A DNA stretch of 64,000 nucleotides. Source: Tubiluchus corallicola (Eukaryota; Priapulida; Priapulimorpha; Priapulimorphida; Tubiluchidae). Of the stretch, positions 46,500-60,700 are shown in pieces (the first letter of the stretch is position 1; each line of letters starts with the position of its first letter). The stretch spans positions 1 to 64,000 of the forward strand of contig JAQGDQ010000419.1 in assembly GCA_030141605.1 (NCBI GenBank), read 5' to 3'. The notes beneath the pieces were generated by a model. It did not search any database and was not told where the DNA came from. It saw only the letters and a program-made list of their open reading frames with translations. Made by a program: the position numbers and the translations under genes.

Positions 46500-46975
46500 A
46501 GGAAGTCCTGGGAATGTCATAGATATTCACACAATGTACTGACACACATACTCAAGATCCATCGGTATAACAGTTTGTCAGTCGTTTTTCCAAGTCACGG
46601 AATGTCATAGATATTCACACAATGTACTGACACACATACTCAAGATCCATCGGTATAACAGTTTGTCAGTCGTTTTTCCAAGTCACGGAATGTCATAGAT
46701 ATTCACACAATGTACTGACACACATACTCAAGATCCATCGGTATAACAGTTTGTCAGTCGTTTTTCCAAGTCACGGAATGTCATAGATATTCACACAATG
46801 TACTGACACACATACTCAAGATCCATCGGTATAACAGTTTGTCAGTCGTTTTTCCAAGTCACGGAATGTCATAGATATTCACACAATGTACTGACACACA
46901 TACCCAAAATCCATTGGTATAACACTTTGTCTGTTGTTTTGCCAAATCATGGGAATGTCATAATGGAATGTCTTA
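46500..46975 (+). repeat. 88-bp minisatellite, 5 copies
   Basis: AATGTCATAGATATTCACAC recurs at 46513, 46601, 46689, 46777 and 46865. The middle copies are identical; the first and last are diverged, as expected if the array grows from its centre. Confidence 0.96.
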
Positions 46976-47059
46976 CATAATCACAAAATGTACAGACACA
47001 CGCTTTCACTCTTGTGCACCTTTACTATTTTAGGACTAAGCAATCTAAAGTTCTAAACA

Positions 47060-47600
47060 AAATTATGTACATGACTTGCGAAAAAATACACGATCCAAAA
47101 TCGTCAAGATTTCACACCTGTCAGAAACAGTCCGTTTCAGGTAATAAGAAAAAGCACAGACACACATCATGTTGTGTACCTTAACATGAAGTCACCTAAA
47201 GTTCTAAACAAAATTATATACATGACTTGTGAAAAATACACGATCCAAAATCGTCCATGATTTCACACTTGTCAGAAACAGTCTCCAAAATCGTCCATGA
47301 TTTCACACTTGTCAGAAACAGTCTGTTTCAGGTAATAAGAAAAAGCACGGACACACATCATGTTGTGTACCTTAACATGAAGTTAGAAACAGTCTGTTTC
47401 AGGTAATAAGAAAAAGCACGGACACACATCATGTTGTGTACCTTAACATGAAGTTAGAAACAGTCTGTTTCAGGTAATAAGAAAAAGCACAGACACACAT
47501 CATGTTGTGTACCTTAACATGAAGTTAGAAACAGTCTGTTTCAGGTAATAAGAAAACGCACAGGCACAGATCATGTTGTGTACTTTAACATGAAGTCACT
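47060..47600 (+). repeat. nested tandem repeat with 71-bp core unit
   Basis: A 71-bp unit (AGAAACAGTCTGTTTCAGGT ... CACATCATGTTGTGTACCTT) is repeated about four times from 47330. It is embedded in a larger repeated segment that also has TACATGACTTG and ACACGATCCAAAATCGTC (47065-47280). The core holds the palindrome-like AAACAGTCTGTTT. Confidence 0.92.
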
Positions 47601-47775
47601 TAAAGTTCTAAACAAAACTATACACAAAATTGTCAAGAGCTGAATAAAGAAAAATCTGACAAAACTCGTCGACTTTTTCGTCAAAATAAATACACAGTTA
47701 TAAACAAAAGTTACATCATTCACAACACATTTCTCGGGAGACTAGAATAAAACGGGGAAACTTGTACGTGAGAGT

Positions 47776-50700
47776 TCAACACTCGCTTGATGTTTGGTTC
47801 TTTAAACGTGCCTTTAAATTCTGAGATACGTCCGGAAGACTTTCAAAATCGTTTACCAACACCTTGCCGTTATGCGTAAGCAAAACCGGCAAGCTCACTG
47901 ATGCATTTTTACACAGCGTTTCTTCCGCATTATTAACATTACTTGAATGTTCTTGCCCAGGCACATACATGTGGGTATTGCTACATTCATGTTCTTCCCC
48001 ATGCACATACACACGGTTACTACTACTCTCATGTTCTTTCTCGGGCACATGTGTATCGACGCTGTGCTCGTTTGGTTGTATATTCGTCAGAAGAGATTCG
48101 TCATCAGTATCTGCAGTGAACACTTCATTGTCTTCTTTATCAATGTTATCTGAACAACAGATACATACTAAATGTAATCATTTTATTACGAAAAAAAATA
48201 TTTCGAAACATGAGATTGCCAAAGAGCAAAGAAAAACTGACCATCAAAACTGTTTTCACTACGTATCCAACTCAGTCATGCACCAAATGACAGGCGTTTA
48301 CATTTAGTATTTCTATATGTTTGCTGCTTACCTGTAACTCACAGGGATATAGCTGCACAGTTTTAAGAAACAAAAAAATGATTAGATTAAACATGTAAGG
48401 CAACACTTGAATTTTTACAGAGGAGAAGGTAACACTTGAGGAGAGAGAATTAATATTTATTAATGAACAATGAAATCAAGGGAATACAATCAAAACAAAT
48501 GTAGATTCAACAATGTGCGCAAAAACATGGCGAGGTAACTGCTAGCATTTGTTTGAAAATCAATTTAATGGTGGCACTCTATCTTACATATAAAGATGAT
48601 TTTCCACTAATGCCTTCCACTTACACAAAACTACTGTAACATGAAATAGCTTAGCTTGTGCTTGTAGCTTCTATAGTGAAACTATTGAACTTCATGTCCC
48701 TGGTACATTGCTGCTAGATGTTGAATGTTGTTATCAATATCGAATAAGTTTTTCAATGAAGACTTGGGAAATTTTGAAAACTTGAACAATAAAGTCAAAA
48801 TACACGTTTTACTTAAGGGTCTCCAGGTCAATAATATCCCAATCAATTGTAGAATATTTACTGCTGTACACAACAAACATATTAGAGAAACTAAACATTT
48901 TAAGTTGATAATGTTATATTACTATTCATTCTTTTACCTCATATTCATTAGATTGCGACTGTCTTCGTTTAGTAAGTAATAATCTTGTTTAATTGTTACA
49001 TACATAATAATCGTGCACTTTGTCTTTCTCTACAGTATTGTATTTGTATTATTTCTGTAACTAGAGGACTTTTGTATCAGTTCCACTGTGTTGTCCAAAG
49101 GTTGTAAAATAAACACGTTTAAACTAACTAAATAGCTTAGCTTTAAGGATATTTACCTTTGGCCACATCATCATCTGTAGTAGACTGGCTGCCTTTCTGA
49201 TCGTGACCCTGAGACAACTTTGGTTTACACACCAAGAGAGACTCGGAGTCCTTTCTCAAAGTCTGACACTGCTCCATTTCGAGTGTTTCCACTTCTTTCG
49301 GGAGAGCGTATGCAACGCACAGCTTATCCTAAATACAGACAATGAGTCAAAGTTTAGAACAATGAAGAAAAATAAAAGTGAACAATAATTTAAAAAACCT
49401 ATGCTTTCACACGGCTACTAGTTTTGTAGAACCATTCTGCTAGACTACGGGACAAAGTTTCGCCAAATGACCAAAGCATTACACGGCTCCCTCGTTCTTG
49501 AAGTTGTCATCGAATGATAGATGCTGTTATGCATTATCACATAAAAGGAAAAAGCGTTTTTAAGCTTTTTCACCTACAAAAACTAATGAAACATGACTGT
49601 TTCTTTGAAACTTTTTTGAATAAGCCTTTTCACAGTTCCAGTGACTGATCATAGTGGTGAAAAGGTTAAGTGTACCAGACAACACATTTGCGTATACTTG
49701 AAAAATGTCTCGCAACCTAAGAAGTTGTAATAATAATAGTTTTAACAGCTAATTAGAACTTTACCTACTTCACTTTTTTGTTCCTAAGCAAGATCCTGTT
49801 ATTAAATCACTCTATGCACAGACTAATGCATAATTAAGTATAAAGTCCACATAAAGCAACTGAACTTTGCTGAACTGATGCGGCAAAAGGCTTTGCTTTA
49901 CCCACACATCACACGACTATTGCATTTCAGACGCATTGCTGCGGTACACTTAACCTTTGACCTACATCAACTGCGCGTCCGCACAACGAAACAACAAAAA
50001 GGCTTATTGAGTTTAAATCTGACAGCTCTCTGCTTGTTACAAATGCAAAATCTAGAACAGGGGTGTGCAAATTGCGGCCCGCCGAGAGAATTTGTCAACC
50101 TAATGAAAGTGTGGCCCAGGTGATTAATTGAGTGTATCCAGCTGACGTCCGTGCCACGATCCCAAAGATAGTGCGGGTACTACTAGATCAGATGCCATTA
50201 ACCCTTACAAGACGGTTGTAGCTTAATAACACTGTACTACACAGACTGTGTGATACACATTACTAATATGCATTGTAATGAAATTACCACTATCTGTCCT
50301 GAAAATAGAAATATATTGTTTGTAATATAAATTTTAATAACTTCTAAAATAGTTCTTGAGTGTAGTAGTAATGATGTACGCAGGTCGCATGCAAAAAAAT
50401 CGTTATTAGGCCTTTCTGTACTTGGCTCCTTGATCAAACTGCCTGTGGCCTTGAGGAATTGCGGGAAAGTTTAATGTGGCCCGGCTAGTCAGATAATTTG
50501 CACACCCCTGATCTAGAAAATGAAATGAACCTGTGGGCAGAAATAAATGAAGTAACACTTTACAACTTACGACTAGATTCTTTGCGTTATTTTTGTCAGC
50601 GGCAGCATGGTTTATATTGGGCTCATAAGTAGTCTCGTTCTTAATGAAATCAACATTCTCGCTCAGACGACGAGTTGCATTTGTAGATTTACTGTCACTT

Positions 50701-52140
50701 TTGGTAAAATTGACAGAGTTGCCATCGATGCTGGACGATTTTCGTCTTTTGTCCTGTGACCAAAATCTGTGAAAGTGCTAAAAAGAAAAACAACATAAAG
50801 GGACAGTGACATAATGGCTATTTAAAAAACATGATATTTGAAGACATTTTTTCAGCAACAATAATTCAGAAAATACTGAAAAAAAACAGAAATAAACAAG
50901 GTTATCAAAAAGTCTAGTCAAAAATCAATGACAAGTAATTTGCAGGACAGAATAAACAATTTGCAAACCAGTTAGTCCTCAGCCAAACTAGTAAATGCAA
51001 CATCAATTGAATTTAGAAAAAATGTTACATACATTTTTAATACCTAAATACATATAGGCCTGAACTATTTAGAAAGCAAAAGATAGTTAATCTTGAAGAT
51101 ACGTTTAATATGCAAAGAAAAATATGCTTCTAAGGCTAAAGCATGCACATGCACATGCTAACCTGTGTAGAAGTACACAGGTGCTCTACTTTCATAATTT
51201 CAACAACAATCGATGTTACAAAGAATTTTACATGCAACAGTTTTATTTGTAGTAACAATAATAGAGTTTTTGCGCAAGACAAGATAAAAGAACACTGCAA
51301 GTCCGGTAAAGTTATTCCTAAAAGAAGCAGCTCTATGAAAGATTAGGAGTACACATACCCAATTGCTGCCTTGTGAGGTCGGTGACTGAGAATACAGTGC
51401 TGAGTCAACTCCACGAATGCTGTCTGGTAACCAGTCCTGTCGTCGTAGAAACTTCTTGTATTCCTTTTGGACCTGAATTTAAACACAAAACATGTGAATG
51501 AATTGATTGATTCTGTCGATATCTGAAAGGTTTAACAAACAAAACTTTCCATTCAGAGTTTCATAATTCAAGGAAGTGATAACTTGCCCTCTTTAATTAA
51601 GCTGGTTTTTTCAATTTGCTATGTATTAGTAATGTTAATGGCAACTACAACAATTACAATAATTACCATCAAATTAATGTCACCTGGCAAAGATGTTTAT
51701 ATCATCCAAAATAAAACCATGTTCTTTATCATTAGTAACGACTAATAAGTCTCTGTTAAGGACTCCTATTCTTTTCTGATAATTGTGCTTATAGACAGAG
51801 AATAGTTTTTTAAATTTTTAATACATCACGACCACGGGACCAACCCCACGACTTCCCGGATAAAGAACAACAATGGGGTAACAATATATATCTATCTTGG
51901 AACTCTATTACAGTGCTTATATAAAAGTTGTGAAAAAGCTATAATACATCACAATGTTTAAAAAGATATAACGATGACGACGACTACAACAACGACTACA
52001 ATGACAAAAACAGCAACAATAGCAGCAGCAGCAACACCACTACCAACAACAGCAGCAGCAGCAACAGCAAGAGCAACAACAACAACAACAACAACAACAA
52101 CAGCAACAACAACAACAACACCAGCAGCAGCAGCAGCAGC

Positions 52141-52198
<58 letters not shown>

Positions 52199-55100
52199 TA
52201 CCTTTTCATTAAGTAGACAATAGAAGATAAATATAAAGACGCCCTGTAATATGTTGACAATGGTGAAGGCATAGGCTATACCAATTCTCTGTTCATTTAC
52301 ATATAAGAAACCTAACAGCCAGGTCAATCCCAGGAGACAGAGTAACACTATTGCACCCTTTATCCAAGATCTGTAATCATAAAAACAACACAAGTTGATT
52401 AGAGGCAAAGTAGCACAAACAGGAACTAAAACCGCATGACATGCAGTTACATACAAACAAAACCAATTGTGAGTTCAACACTGTGTTATGTTTTGCATAG
52501 GCATTTTATGCCAAGTGTGAAAGTTCTAGCTATGAACAGCAGATATTTTTAAATACACCAGTAAATTTAAATACAGAAAATAGATGCAAAACATTTGATA
52601 ATTCGTATGTTTAAAAAATGACCTTAGTCCTGCAAATTTTATTTGCAATTCTTGAGTCAATTCGAATTTCGAAGGCTCTGTTATGAAAAAAGGTTACAAA
52701 AGTTTGCAAAAGTTTCAGGATCCGAAACAACCAACCCAAATGAAACACTTTTTCCTATCTTACAAAGCGCACTAGCAAACACTTCCCTAAAAGTGATCAA
52801 TTCACCAATTATTCTGAGACAGTGCAATTGAAAAACTTATCACCAATAAGATGGCATACGTTCGTTACTGTATAGAAAAGGGAAATCTCACATAGTAATC
52901 TTACATAAGTGCAGACATTTGAAAGTAGGAATACCTGTAGTTATGCAGGAAGTAATAATACCTGTACTTATACAGGGAGTAAGAATACCTGTACTTATAC
53001 AGGAAGTAATAATACCTGTATTTATACAGGAAGTAGGAATACCTGAATGTCTGAAGTCTGGTTGTATCTCGGTTACGTGCGGCAGCCATGGCTTTTGAAT
53101 GATCACACATCATACAGATAGCAAGTGTTAAAAATGCAGAGTTTGCCTAGAAAATTAAGTATAATATTAAAGTCTACAATACAAAACATTACAAAAATAC
53201 ATTCGCATATAAGTTAATCAAATATTGTCGTTAGACTCGTTATGTTTGATAGTGTTCATGTTTTGCTGAAAATAACAGCTGCAGTTAGAAAGTTAATGTC
53301 AGTTGTAGTGTACAATTTTGTGTTTTAAATACGCGGGCAATCATAAATGTAAATGAAATATGAAAAAAGGCAGTTAGTTAAGAAAATCCATAATTAAAAA
53401 AACTCTGAATATACCTACAACAAAACAACATGGGTGTTGGTGTTGTATTTGAAAATACAAAATAGGAACATGGTAGCTTTTACTTTTCTATTGATAAACA
53501 GGTAATTGTCTTTCCTTTCAAAAAATGCTAATTTAATCAGGGTTTTTACAAAATTAAAAGCTTGTCTAGGCTAAATATATCACTGCTAGAAACATCTCTG
53601 AACAAGTGAAACTCGAGCTGCTCAGAAAGTGTTTTCACATCAGGAACTGTGATGAATCTGATTCTAGTTAATTGTGATTACAGCTGTGATCTTCTGCTGT
53701 ATAATATATTTATTGTTTAACTTTGTTCATGTACAAACAGAATAGGAAGTACAGAACTTTGCCTTTCTGTGTAAAATCACTGTGCTAACAGTTGAATGAA
53801 TAGATCATGAATTTTAAAATAACAAGGAACTTAAATTGACAGCAAATTTATGACAAATGATTATGATTTCCACCAAGGATTTGCACCGATAGGCAGCTTT
53901 AATTCACCATTTTTCAGTATACACATCCAAGAAAACTGCATATCAGTCTGTTCTGAAAGCCTAAATTATATAATCTGTTAACTTTTCAAAATCTGGTTTA
54001 GTTTGCTTCAAGAATTTTCCGACAATGCTGTAAAAGTAGTGCCAAACAAAATAAATGCTAAAATACTAAAGTGTCATCCATTTTGCCTCAGGGTTTGTTC
54101 TTCAACAGAATATTACATTATTTCATTTTAAAATTCATTAAACTTTCATTTTAAAAGAAAGCTGGACGATTGTGTTGACAGTTCAAAATTAAGTATGCTC
54201 TAAGATATTGAAAACTACAACAGCTTTTTTAAAATCAGAACTTATATTAAATAATAATTACCTTGAATAGTTAAATTTCATTAAGATTTCAAAGCTATGC
54301 GTGGCTCAGCGAATCCACTAAGACTGGTAATGGCGCATTTTTGTCACATTCGCGTGGCTGACAAACAGGCGCGGTACTACAATAAGCATGATCATTAACT
54401 GCAGTGTTCACCTGTGACGTACAGCTCATGTTTGTGACATCACATCAGCATCTTATAGCAATCTTCGCTTATGCAAACACGCTTGACATGCAGGGAAGAT
54501 GCCTACTATTGCACAAACTGTGGTTAGTTAGTGACGATAGCTGTATTCGGTCGCCATTAATTAACTTTCCAAGGTAATTATTCAAATATCAGAAAAAAAT
54601 TTGTAATTTTTATTGGAAAGAAAATGGCAATTTTAAACAGTAAATTAAAATGAGATTGAGTCTAATCAATCATCCAGTTTTCCTTGAAGCAATAGTAAAA
54701 ACTTACCATGAGAACTAAAGCCACCGGAATGGCAAACGCCAAAACAAAGTAGTTCTCAGTCGTAAGCCAGCAACTGAAAAAGAAACATGCGAAATGAAAA
54801 AAATTATAACGTTCAAACACCATGCTGAATGAAATACTTTAACAAGTGACAACGCCAGTCAGAAGAGTTAAATATTATACAAAATTGTTGAAAATGACTT
54901 GAAATAACAAGTAACGATGAGAATTATTTACAAAAAGTTAGCTGAGTACTTACTATTTTTCCGTTCCGTAGCCCGACGGGTACACAGCAGCTGACAAGGC
55001 GACAATTAAAGCAGGTGTACCTAAAACAAGAACAGAAGACAAGTCATAATCTCCGAGTCGTGCAGATAAATTGAAAGAATGACCTGATTTGTACAGGAAG

Positions 55101-57755
55101 TAACTTTTTAAAGCTGCAAAACAATGGACTATCATGGACTAACAATGGACAACGGCAGATCACTTGTTTAATAGTCATTGAAATTCTGAGGTGCAAAAAC
55201 AAATTTTTATTTCTGAAAGCGCATTGCTCTTAACAAATTTGTATTTATTTACAGAAACTAATTTGACAGGTACGGTGTTTTCAAAGTTACAAATATTAAC
55301 AAAAAGCCCTGCCAATGACTGTTAGATGCCAGTTGCAGTATGCCACAATGTAAAAAATGTTCTAGAAGAAAAAACGTTTGAAATCTTTTTTGTGCAAATT
55401 AGTAAACATGAAACCCACCGTAAGAAACCACATAATACAATCGAGCTCGACTTTGCTCCGGTTCAAACACTTCGATCAGCATTACATACAGCTGAAGTCC
55501 TTCCATTAACATCCAAGCAAATGCTGACAAGAACAGGTAATGTAGAAAACCAGCTATGACCGCACACGTCACCTAGAACAGAAACGTGTCGGGTAAAATA
55601 GTTTTGACCTCACCAAATAGTGACCTTGTCCTTTTTTCATGAATTTAAGCATTATGAATAGTCAAATTTCAATTTTGTCCTCTAAAGAAATGTTTAGAGA
55701 ACATATTTATAATATTCACAGCACTCCTAAACAGAAACGTGTTCAAAAAAAGTTGTCTGATCAAAATTCACAAGTTAGTCATTAGGTTATTGCATGTATA
55801 TTTGCTTTTAAGTGATTGCAGCAATAGGCAAAATCTTTGCTTACATTTTAATGCAATACAAGTTTATAGATTAGAATCCAATAGTAACCTTGCTGTTCGT
55901 AACTGCTAAAAAGTAAATTATTGAACACCACACCTGATTTTGTGTTTGAGAAATGCCGGCTAAGAATAAAATTTCTCCCAGCATCAGTGTTGCACATAAG
56001 TTCATGTGGATGGTATTCCTGTCACAGTGCAGACCTCTGGCGTTAAGAAAAAAAACAAAAAGTTAATCGTAAATAACATTTTTGACACCTTAAAAATTTC
56101 AAAGAATCAAAGTGCACAATAATTATTCCATAAGTAAAATAAATCAGTGCATGTAACTTGCTACTAACTTTACCAACTTTGTAAATGGATTTTGTTCTAT
56201 GTTCCTCCTAGTGTCCTAGTGGAAATTTGCTAAACTAACTAATAGCAGGCATCCAAATGAGGTCGTACCCCTCTACTTGAAGGAACATACCTGATATATC
56301 ATTCACAAACATAGATAAAAAAGTATTTGAAACTTTATCGCCTGAAGCCTTTCCCTTCACAAAACATGCTTTACCTACAGAAATGTACCTCTGTTAACAG
56401 CATAGCCAATGCAGTACATTCCTTGCGTATTACTTTACTTCAAAATCAGATGACCGGAATAAAACTTACTTCAAGATGGCGAATGTAAGAAATGCGAGCA
56501 GCAGACAACCAATAGAAGCAATACATCCGACGTACGTGATCACGTCCAAGATTAGTGCATGTTTCTCGTTTATCTGCAAGAAATTTACTCATTACACATT
56601 TGTCATACAATTACATATAGAAGCAGCAAGTTGATATGTTGATTATTTGTTTCAAAGTTCTAGCTAATAGCAGTCAAAGGGTTACACTGATGCTTAGCAT
56701 GATGCTGCAGTAGAGTGAACTAGAGAGTAATAACCAGCCAGCTTTTCTTTTTTAAAGCTTTTTGGAATATAAAAATGACGGTTTTTAGTTAAGCCCAAAA
56801 CTAAGAAACCCGTGCAAAGTGAAACAATAACACCTTTGTAAACAAATGTCATAAATTTTAAAAACAATAATAACAACAAGCCATAATAATAAAAATGACA
56901 TCATGAACAACTGATGTTTCTGCTACTGTCAAAGAAGGCTTCAAGGGGGAGGGCACTGGAGGCGATCATCCACCCCAACGTATAAAGAAAATAAAAAACT
57001 TGCAAAAAATAAAAAAGCAAAAATATAAAAAAAACTGAAGGAAAAAAATGAATGCTAGCCAAACTGAAATCTCCACATTTTGTCGGTTAATAACAAGGGG
57101 TGATTTGGCACAAAAAACCTAAAAATTTCATTTGTTACGTGAACAAAAGATTCATTTTATTCCTTGACTTAGTTTTTCCCTTTGCATTTCACTTAGTTAC
57201 CTTGAAAATGCCTACTTTGATCTATGTGCTGGCTCGGTTTTACGATGTTGAGACAGAGATCAGTGTAAACCTTTATCTGTACCAGATCAGAAGAAAAACA
57301 TCAGTGGAGATATTAGTGTCAATAAAATCATGTTTTCATCAACATGTGCCATCATTCTACTTTCTGTTCTAAGAACACGAGTATATATAATCTGTTAAAA
57401 ATCTTTGTTGTTTCTCTCTTGCAGGCGGGTGGAACCCGCAATCGCCCCCCCCCTCTAACTTTTAGCTCTGGAACTGCACCTGGCAACTATAGAATACACT
57501 GAATAAATTGCAAAAAGATAAAAAAAGATAACACCATGCTTCAGATCTGCAGGCATAGTTTTGCAAATCATGAAATGAGATTTACTTTTTGTTGAAAGAA
57601 ATTTTTTAAAGCAGGAAAGTACTAAAGCATCTAAATGACAGAACTCACTAAATTGCTAAAAAGTTTTGAATTTGATGTACCACCAAGATATCGTAAAACC
57701 AGACACTCTCTCCATTTGTTCACGAACAGATACTGTCAGTTCCTCAGACAGATAC

Positions 57756-57788
<33 letters not shown>

Positions 57789-60700
57789 GCAAAAACGTGC
57801 CATACTTCAATGCCATGGATATTCATTAGCACAGCAAAGCTTGTGAGATGATTACAGCTGCAGATCGTATGAGTGTCGTTGGTATTTAAAACAGAGCAAC
57901 CGTAGTCTGACCAATGACCAAGATTTGTTCTGAAATAAAAACAGCAATCAATAATTGTGATAGTGCTAAACAATAAGTTGTGCCATGAAATGTAGTCTAA
58001 CAACTTTTTTGCTACAAACTTTTAGTCACCCTGTGTAACTTGCATAAGTTTAGTCCAAGAGCTGGTCCTGAACTGGAAGATACTGCTGATTTTCATACAT
58101 TTTTTAACTTTTTATTGGATTTGAAGAAAGATAAGTGAGTGCACCAGCTCAGTGTGAGCTAAGTAAGCATTATATTTCACTTCGCTATTTTCTTCTTAAC
58201 ACTTATGGTACACATACAATAATAAATATACAATTTAGAAATCTCAACTACATTTGGAAACCAGAATTGATAGTGTGCCGGCATGAAACTTAAACTTCGA
58301 AACTCACTCTTCCGAGAAATTCCAAAAAGCGCATTTCGGTTTGCTGAGATTCTGTTCTTGATGTCGCAGAGTCAAGATAACCGGTTCCTCTAGTGGTGTG
58401 ACACCAGCGTGGCTTTCACCCAAGGAGGCAAAAATCACCGGGGAATTGACCACGGTTCTTTGACTTTCTTGACCATCGTTAATTTTGCCACGCGTTGCAG
58501 GACTGAAGGGATGCATGTGCTGACCAATGTTGCTAAAACCAGCAAACACTGCCTTCACAAAACCTACAAAATGTATTAATAAGTTACAATAAAATGCAAA
58601 ACAAATTTGGTAACTGTAGAAAACTACTGAAAAAAGCACGTTGCATATATTAAAAAGTTATACCAGCTCTTACCAACTCAGTTTGTAAATGACAATACAG
58701 GTGCATGGTAAAAATGGCACAGCAAAAATTGGCACCGTAAAAATGGCACAAAATGGAAAAGTAAGTAAAATGACACAGTAAAAATGGCAAATAAGTTATT
58801 TTGATGTAATTGGTTTCTATAATAAAGGTAGAATGTAATCAATAGGAAGCAGATGTCTGCCAACGCCGTGTAGTTCTAACCTTATTCGTTTGATTCTTAT
58901 TACACAAATGTAAACAAACAAACAAACGTATAAAAGTGCACCTGTACTGATATTACATATATTAGCAAACAACTCACAAAATATTTGTTAATTAAAAGAG
59001 TTATAATCAATAATGCACGAATATTCCACATACCCTTATAACCATTAATTTTGGCAATGGTGATAGACTGACAATTATGTACGTATAATAAGGGTATACA
59101 CATTAATAAGAAAAGGTTATATAGACAGCATTACACAGTTAAACAAACGAGAATTTCTCAAAATGGAACTGGAACTAACTCGTAGTTGTTTGTCCAGGTG
59201 GAGATAATAAAAAGGTGCTAAACACTCCCTGAGACCTCCACAAAGTGCTTCACGAATGTATGTTTGTATGTGTGTATGTGATGTTTCGTCAAGTTTTGCA
59301 AAAAACCATTTCAGATTTACATTTCTTTAAATAATCGCTTAACACAGATTATAAGGCTGATTAGGTAACTGAGGTTTTAAGAGTAGGTATGTAATTTTCA
59401 AACAGTACAAGCAGGCAAAGTTACTGCAAGGCTGCCGGTAGAGAAGGGAACCTTCAAATTTTAACAGTATGAGTGGTATGAGTGCACTTCGTGATATAGC
59501 AATTGGTATTTGCACACCTCAAAAATAGGCGCATTATTTTATACGTATCAGTTACAAATAATTTTGTAATTTACTGTCTTTTTCATTACAATGTATTTAT
59601 AAGGAAGCTCTACCTTTAATAAAAACTGGAAACAAAACTTTAGTTCTAATTATACATGGCAAACCCAATTTCTTTACGGAGTGCAAACTGCATTTGACTA
59701 TATAGTAAATGCATTAGTGCACCCCCCTTATAAATTCCTCGTTACATGGTAGTACTTACCATCTCTTTTAGGCAAATGTGTTGCTGGAAGTCTTACAGAA
59801 CTGTGACTGAGGCTTGTGATCAAGGGGTTCTCTTCCGGAAATCTGATGTAGTCGTTGTTCATCGAGTCGACGACGTCAATCCTCAACACTAGAAGATGAA
59901 CTTTATCCATTAACACATTACCCAGGACTATGAGATGATTACACAAACTCGCTCAGTTATGAAAAACAGTTATCTACAGTTTGCACTCGCCTGTTGATGA
60001 AAATGTTTTATTCACCTGACAAATCTTATTTTCAACCACCAATCATTATCCTGTCTACCAAGAGAGATACTAAGAAAAGCTCGGATAGAGTCAAATTAAA
60101 TGCAAAACACAAAACCGTATGATTAACCATTTCAATTTACACGGCTTGCTGATTTAACATGTAACCAACAGAGTGAATTTTATACATAAAAAGCTTAGGC
60201 TTAATTACTAACAAAAACCACAGCCAACAAAACTGAATCATTCTTCAACTATTACTCTAGGTACATATTACATTTGGTCTAAATTTAGAATTACCACTTG
60301 GGCAAGGGACTAAACATTCCCTGATCCAAGGAAGTCACAGAGGCATAATATGAATGCATCAACTAACAACTAACGTTTTTGGTTTGCTTACTGACGACGT
60401 GCAAACTTAGCTTTCCTGTCGCAAACAACAAGGCACGCATAAAAACCTCTCAAAAAGGAAAGGTAAAAATATTAAATCAAAGAAAAAAATCAGACTGCAT
60501 CACAAAAAAAGTTTCCTTCCACATTGCATTATTTGTGTTACACAATTTCAAATAAATGTATTTATTTTTAAAAATGTTATATTCCATGCATCAGCCAGCC
60601 TCACACATTATTGCATCCTGTTGTATAGTCAATAAAGTATTGTTAACTTAATAAATCAAAACAACAAGAGAAAATAAACATGTAAACAAAGATGAAAATA

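Larger units (their letters stand above)
43902..47775. other. 3' flanks of convergent SPT16 and GPCR genes, minisatellite cluster
   Basis: SPT16 and the adhesion GPCR gene converge here. AATAAA signals for SPT16 lie at 44096-44101 and 44603-44608. From 44807 to 47600 the region is mostly tandem repeats of four unrelated units plus one dispersed repeat. No gene is supported. Confidence 0.6.

Noticed and set aside
51958-52456. Poly-Cys, poly-Leu, poly-Val and poly-Thr open frames
   Set aside because: They are translations of the (AAC)n/(AGC)n tract; only 52202-52370 is a real exon (TM6-TM7 of the GPCR).
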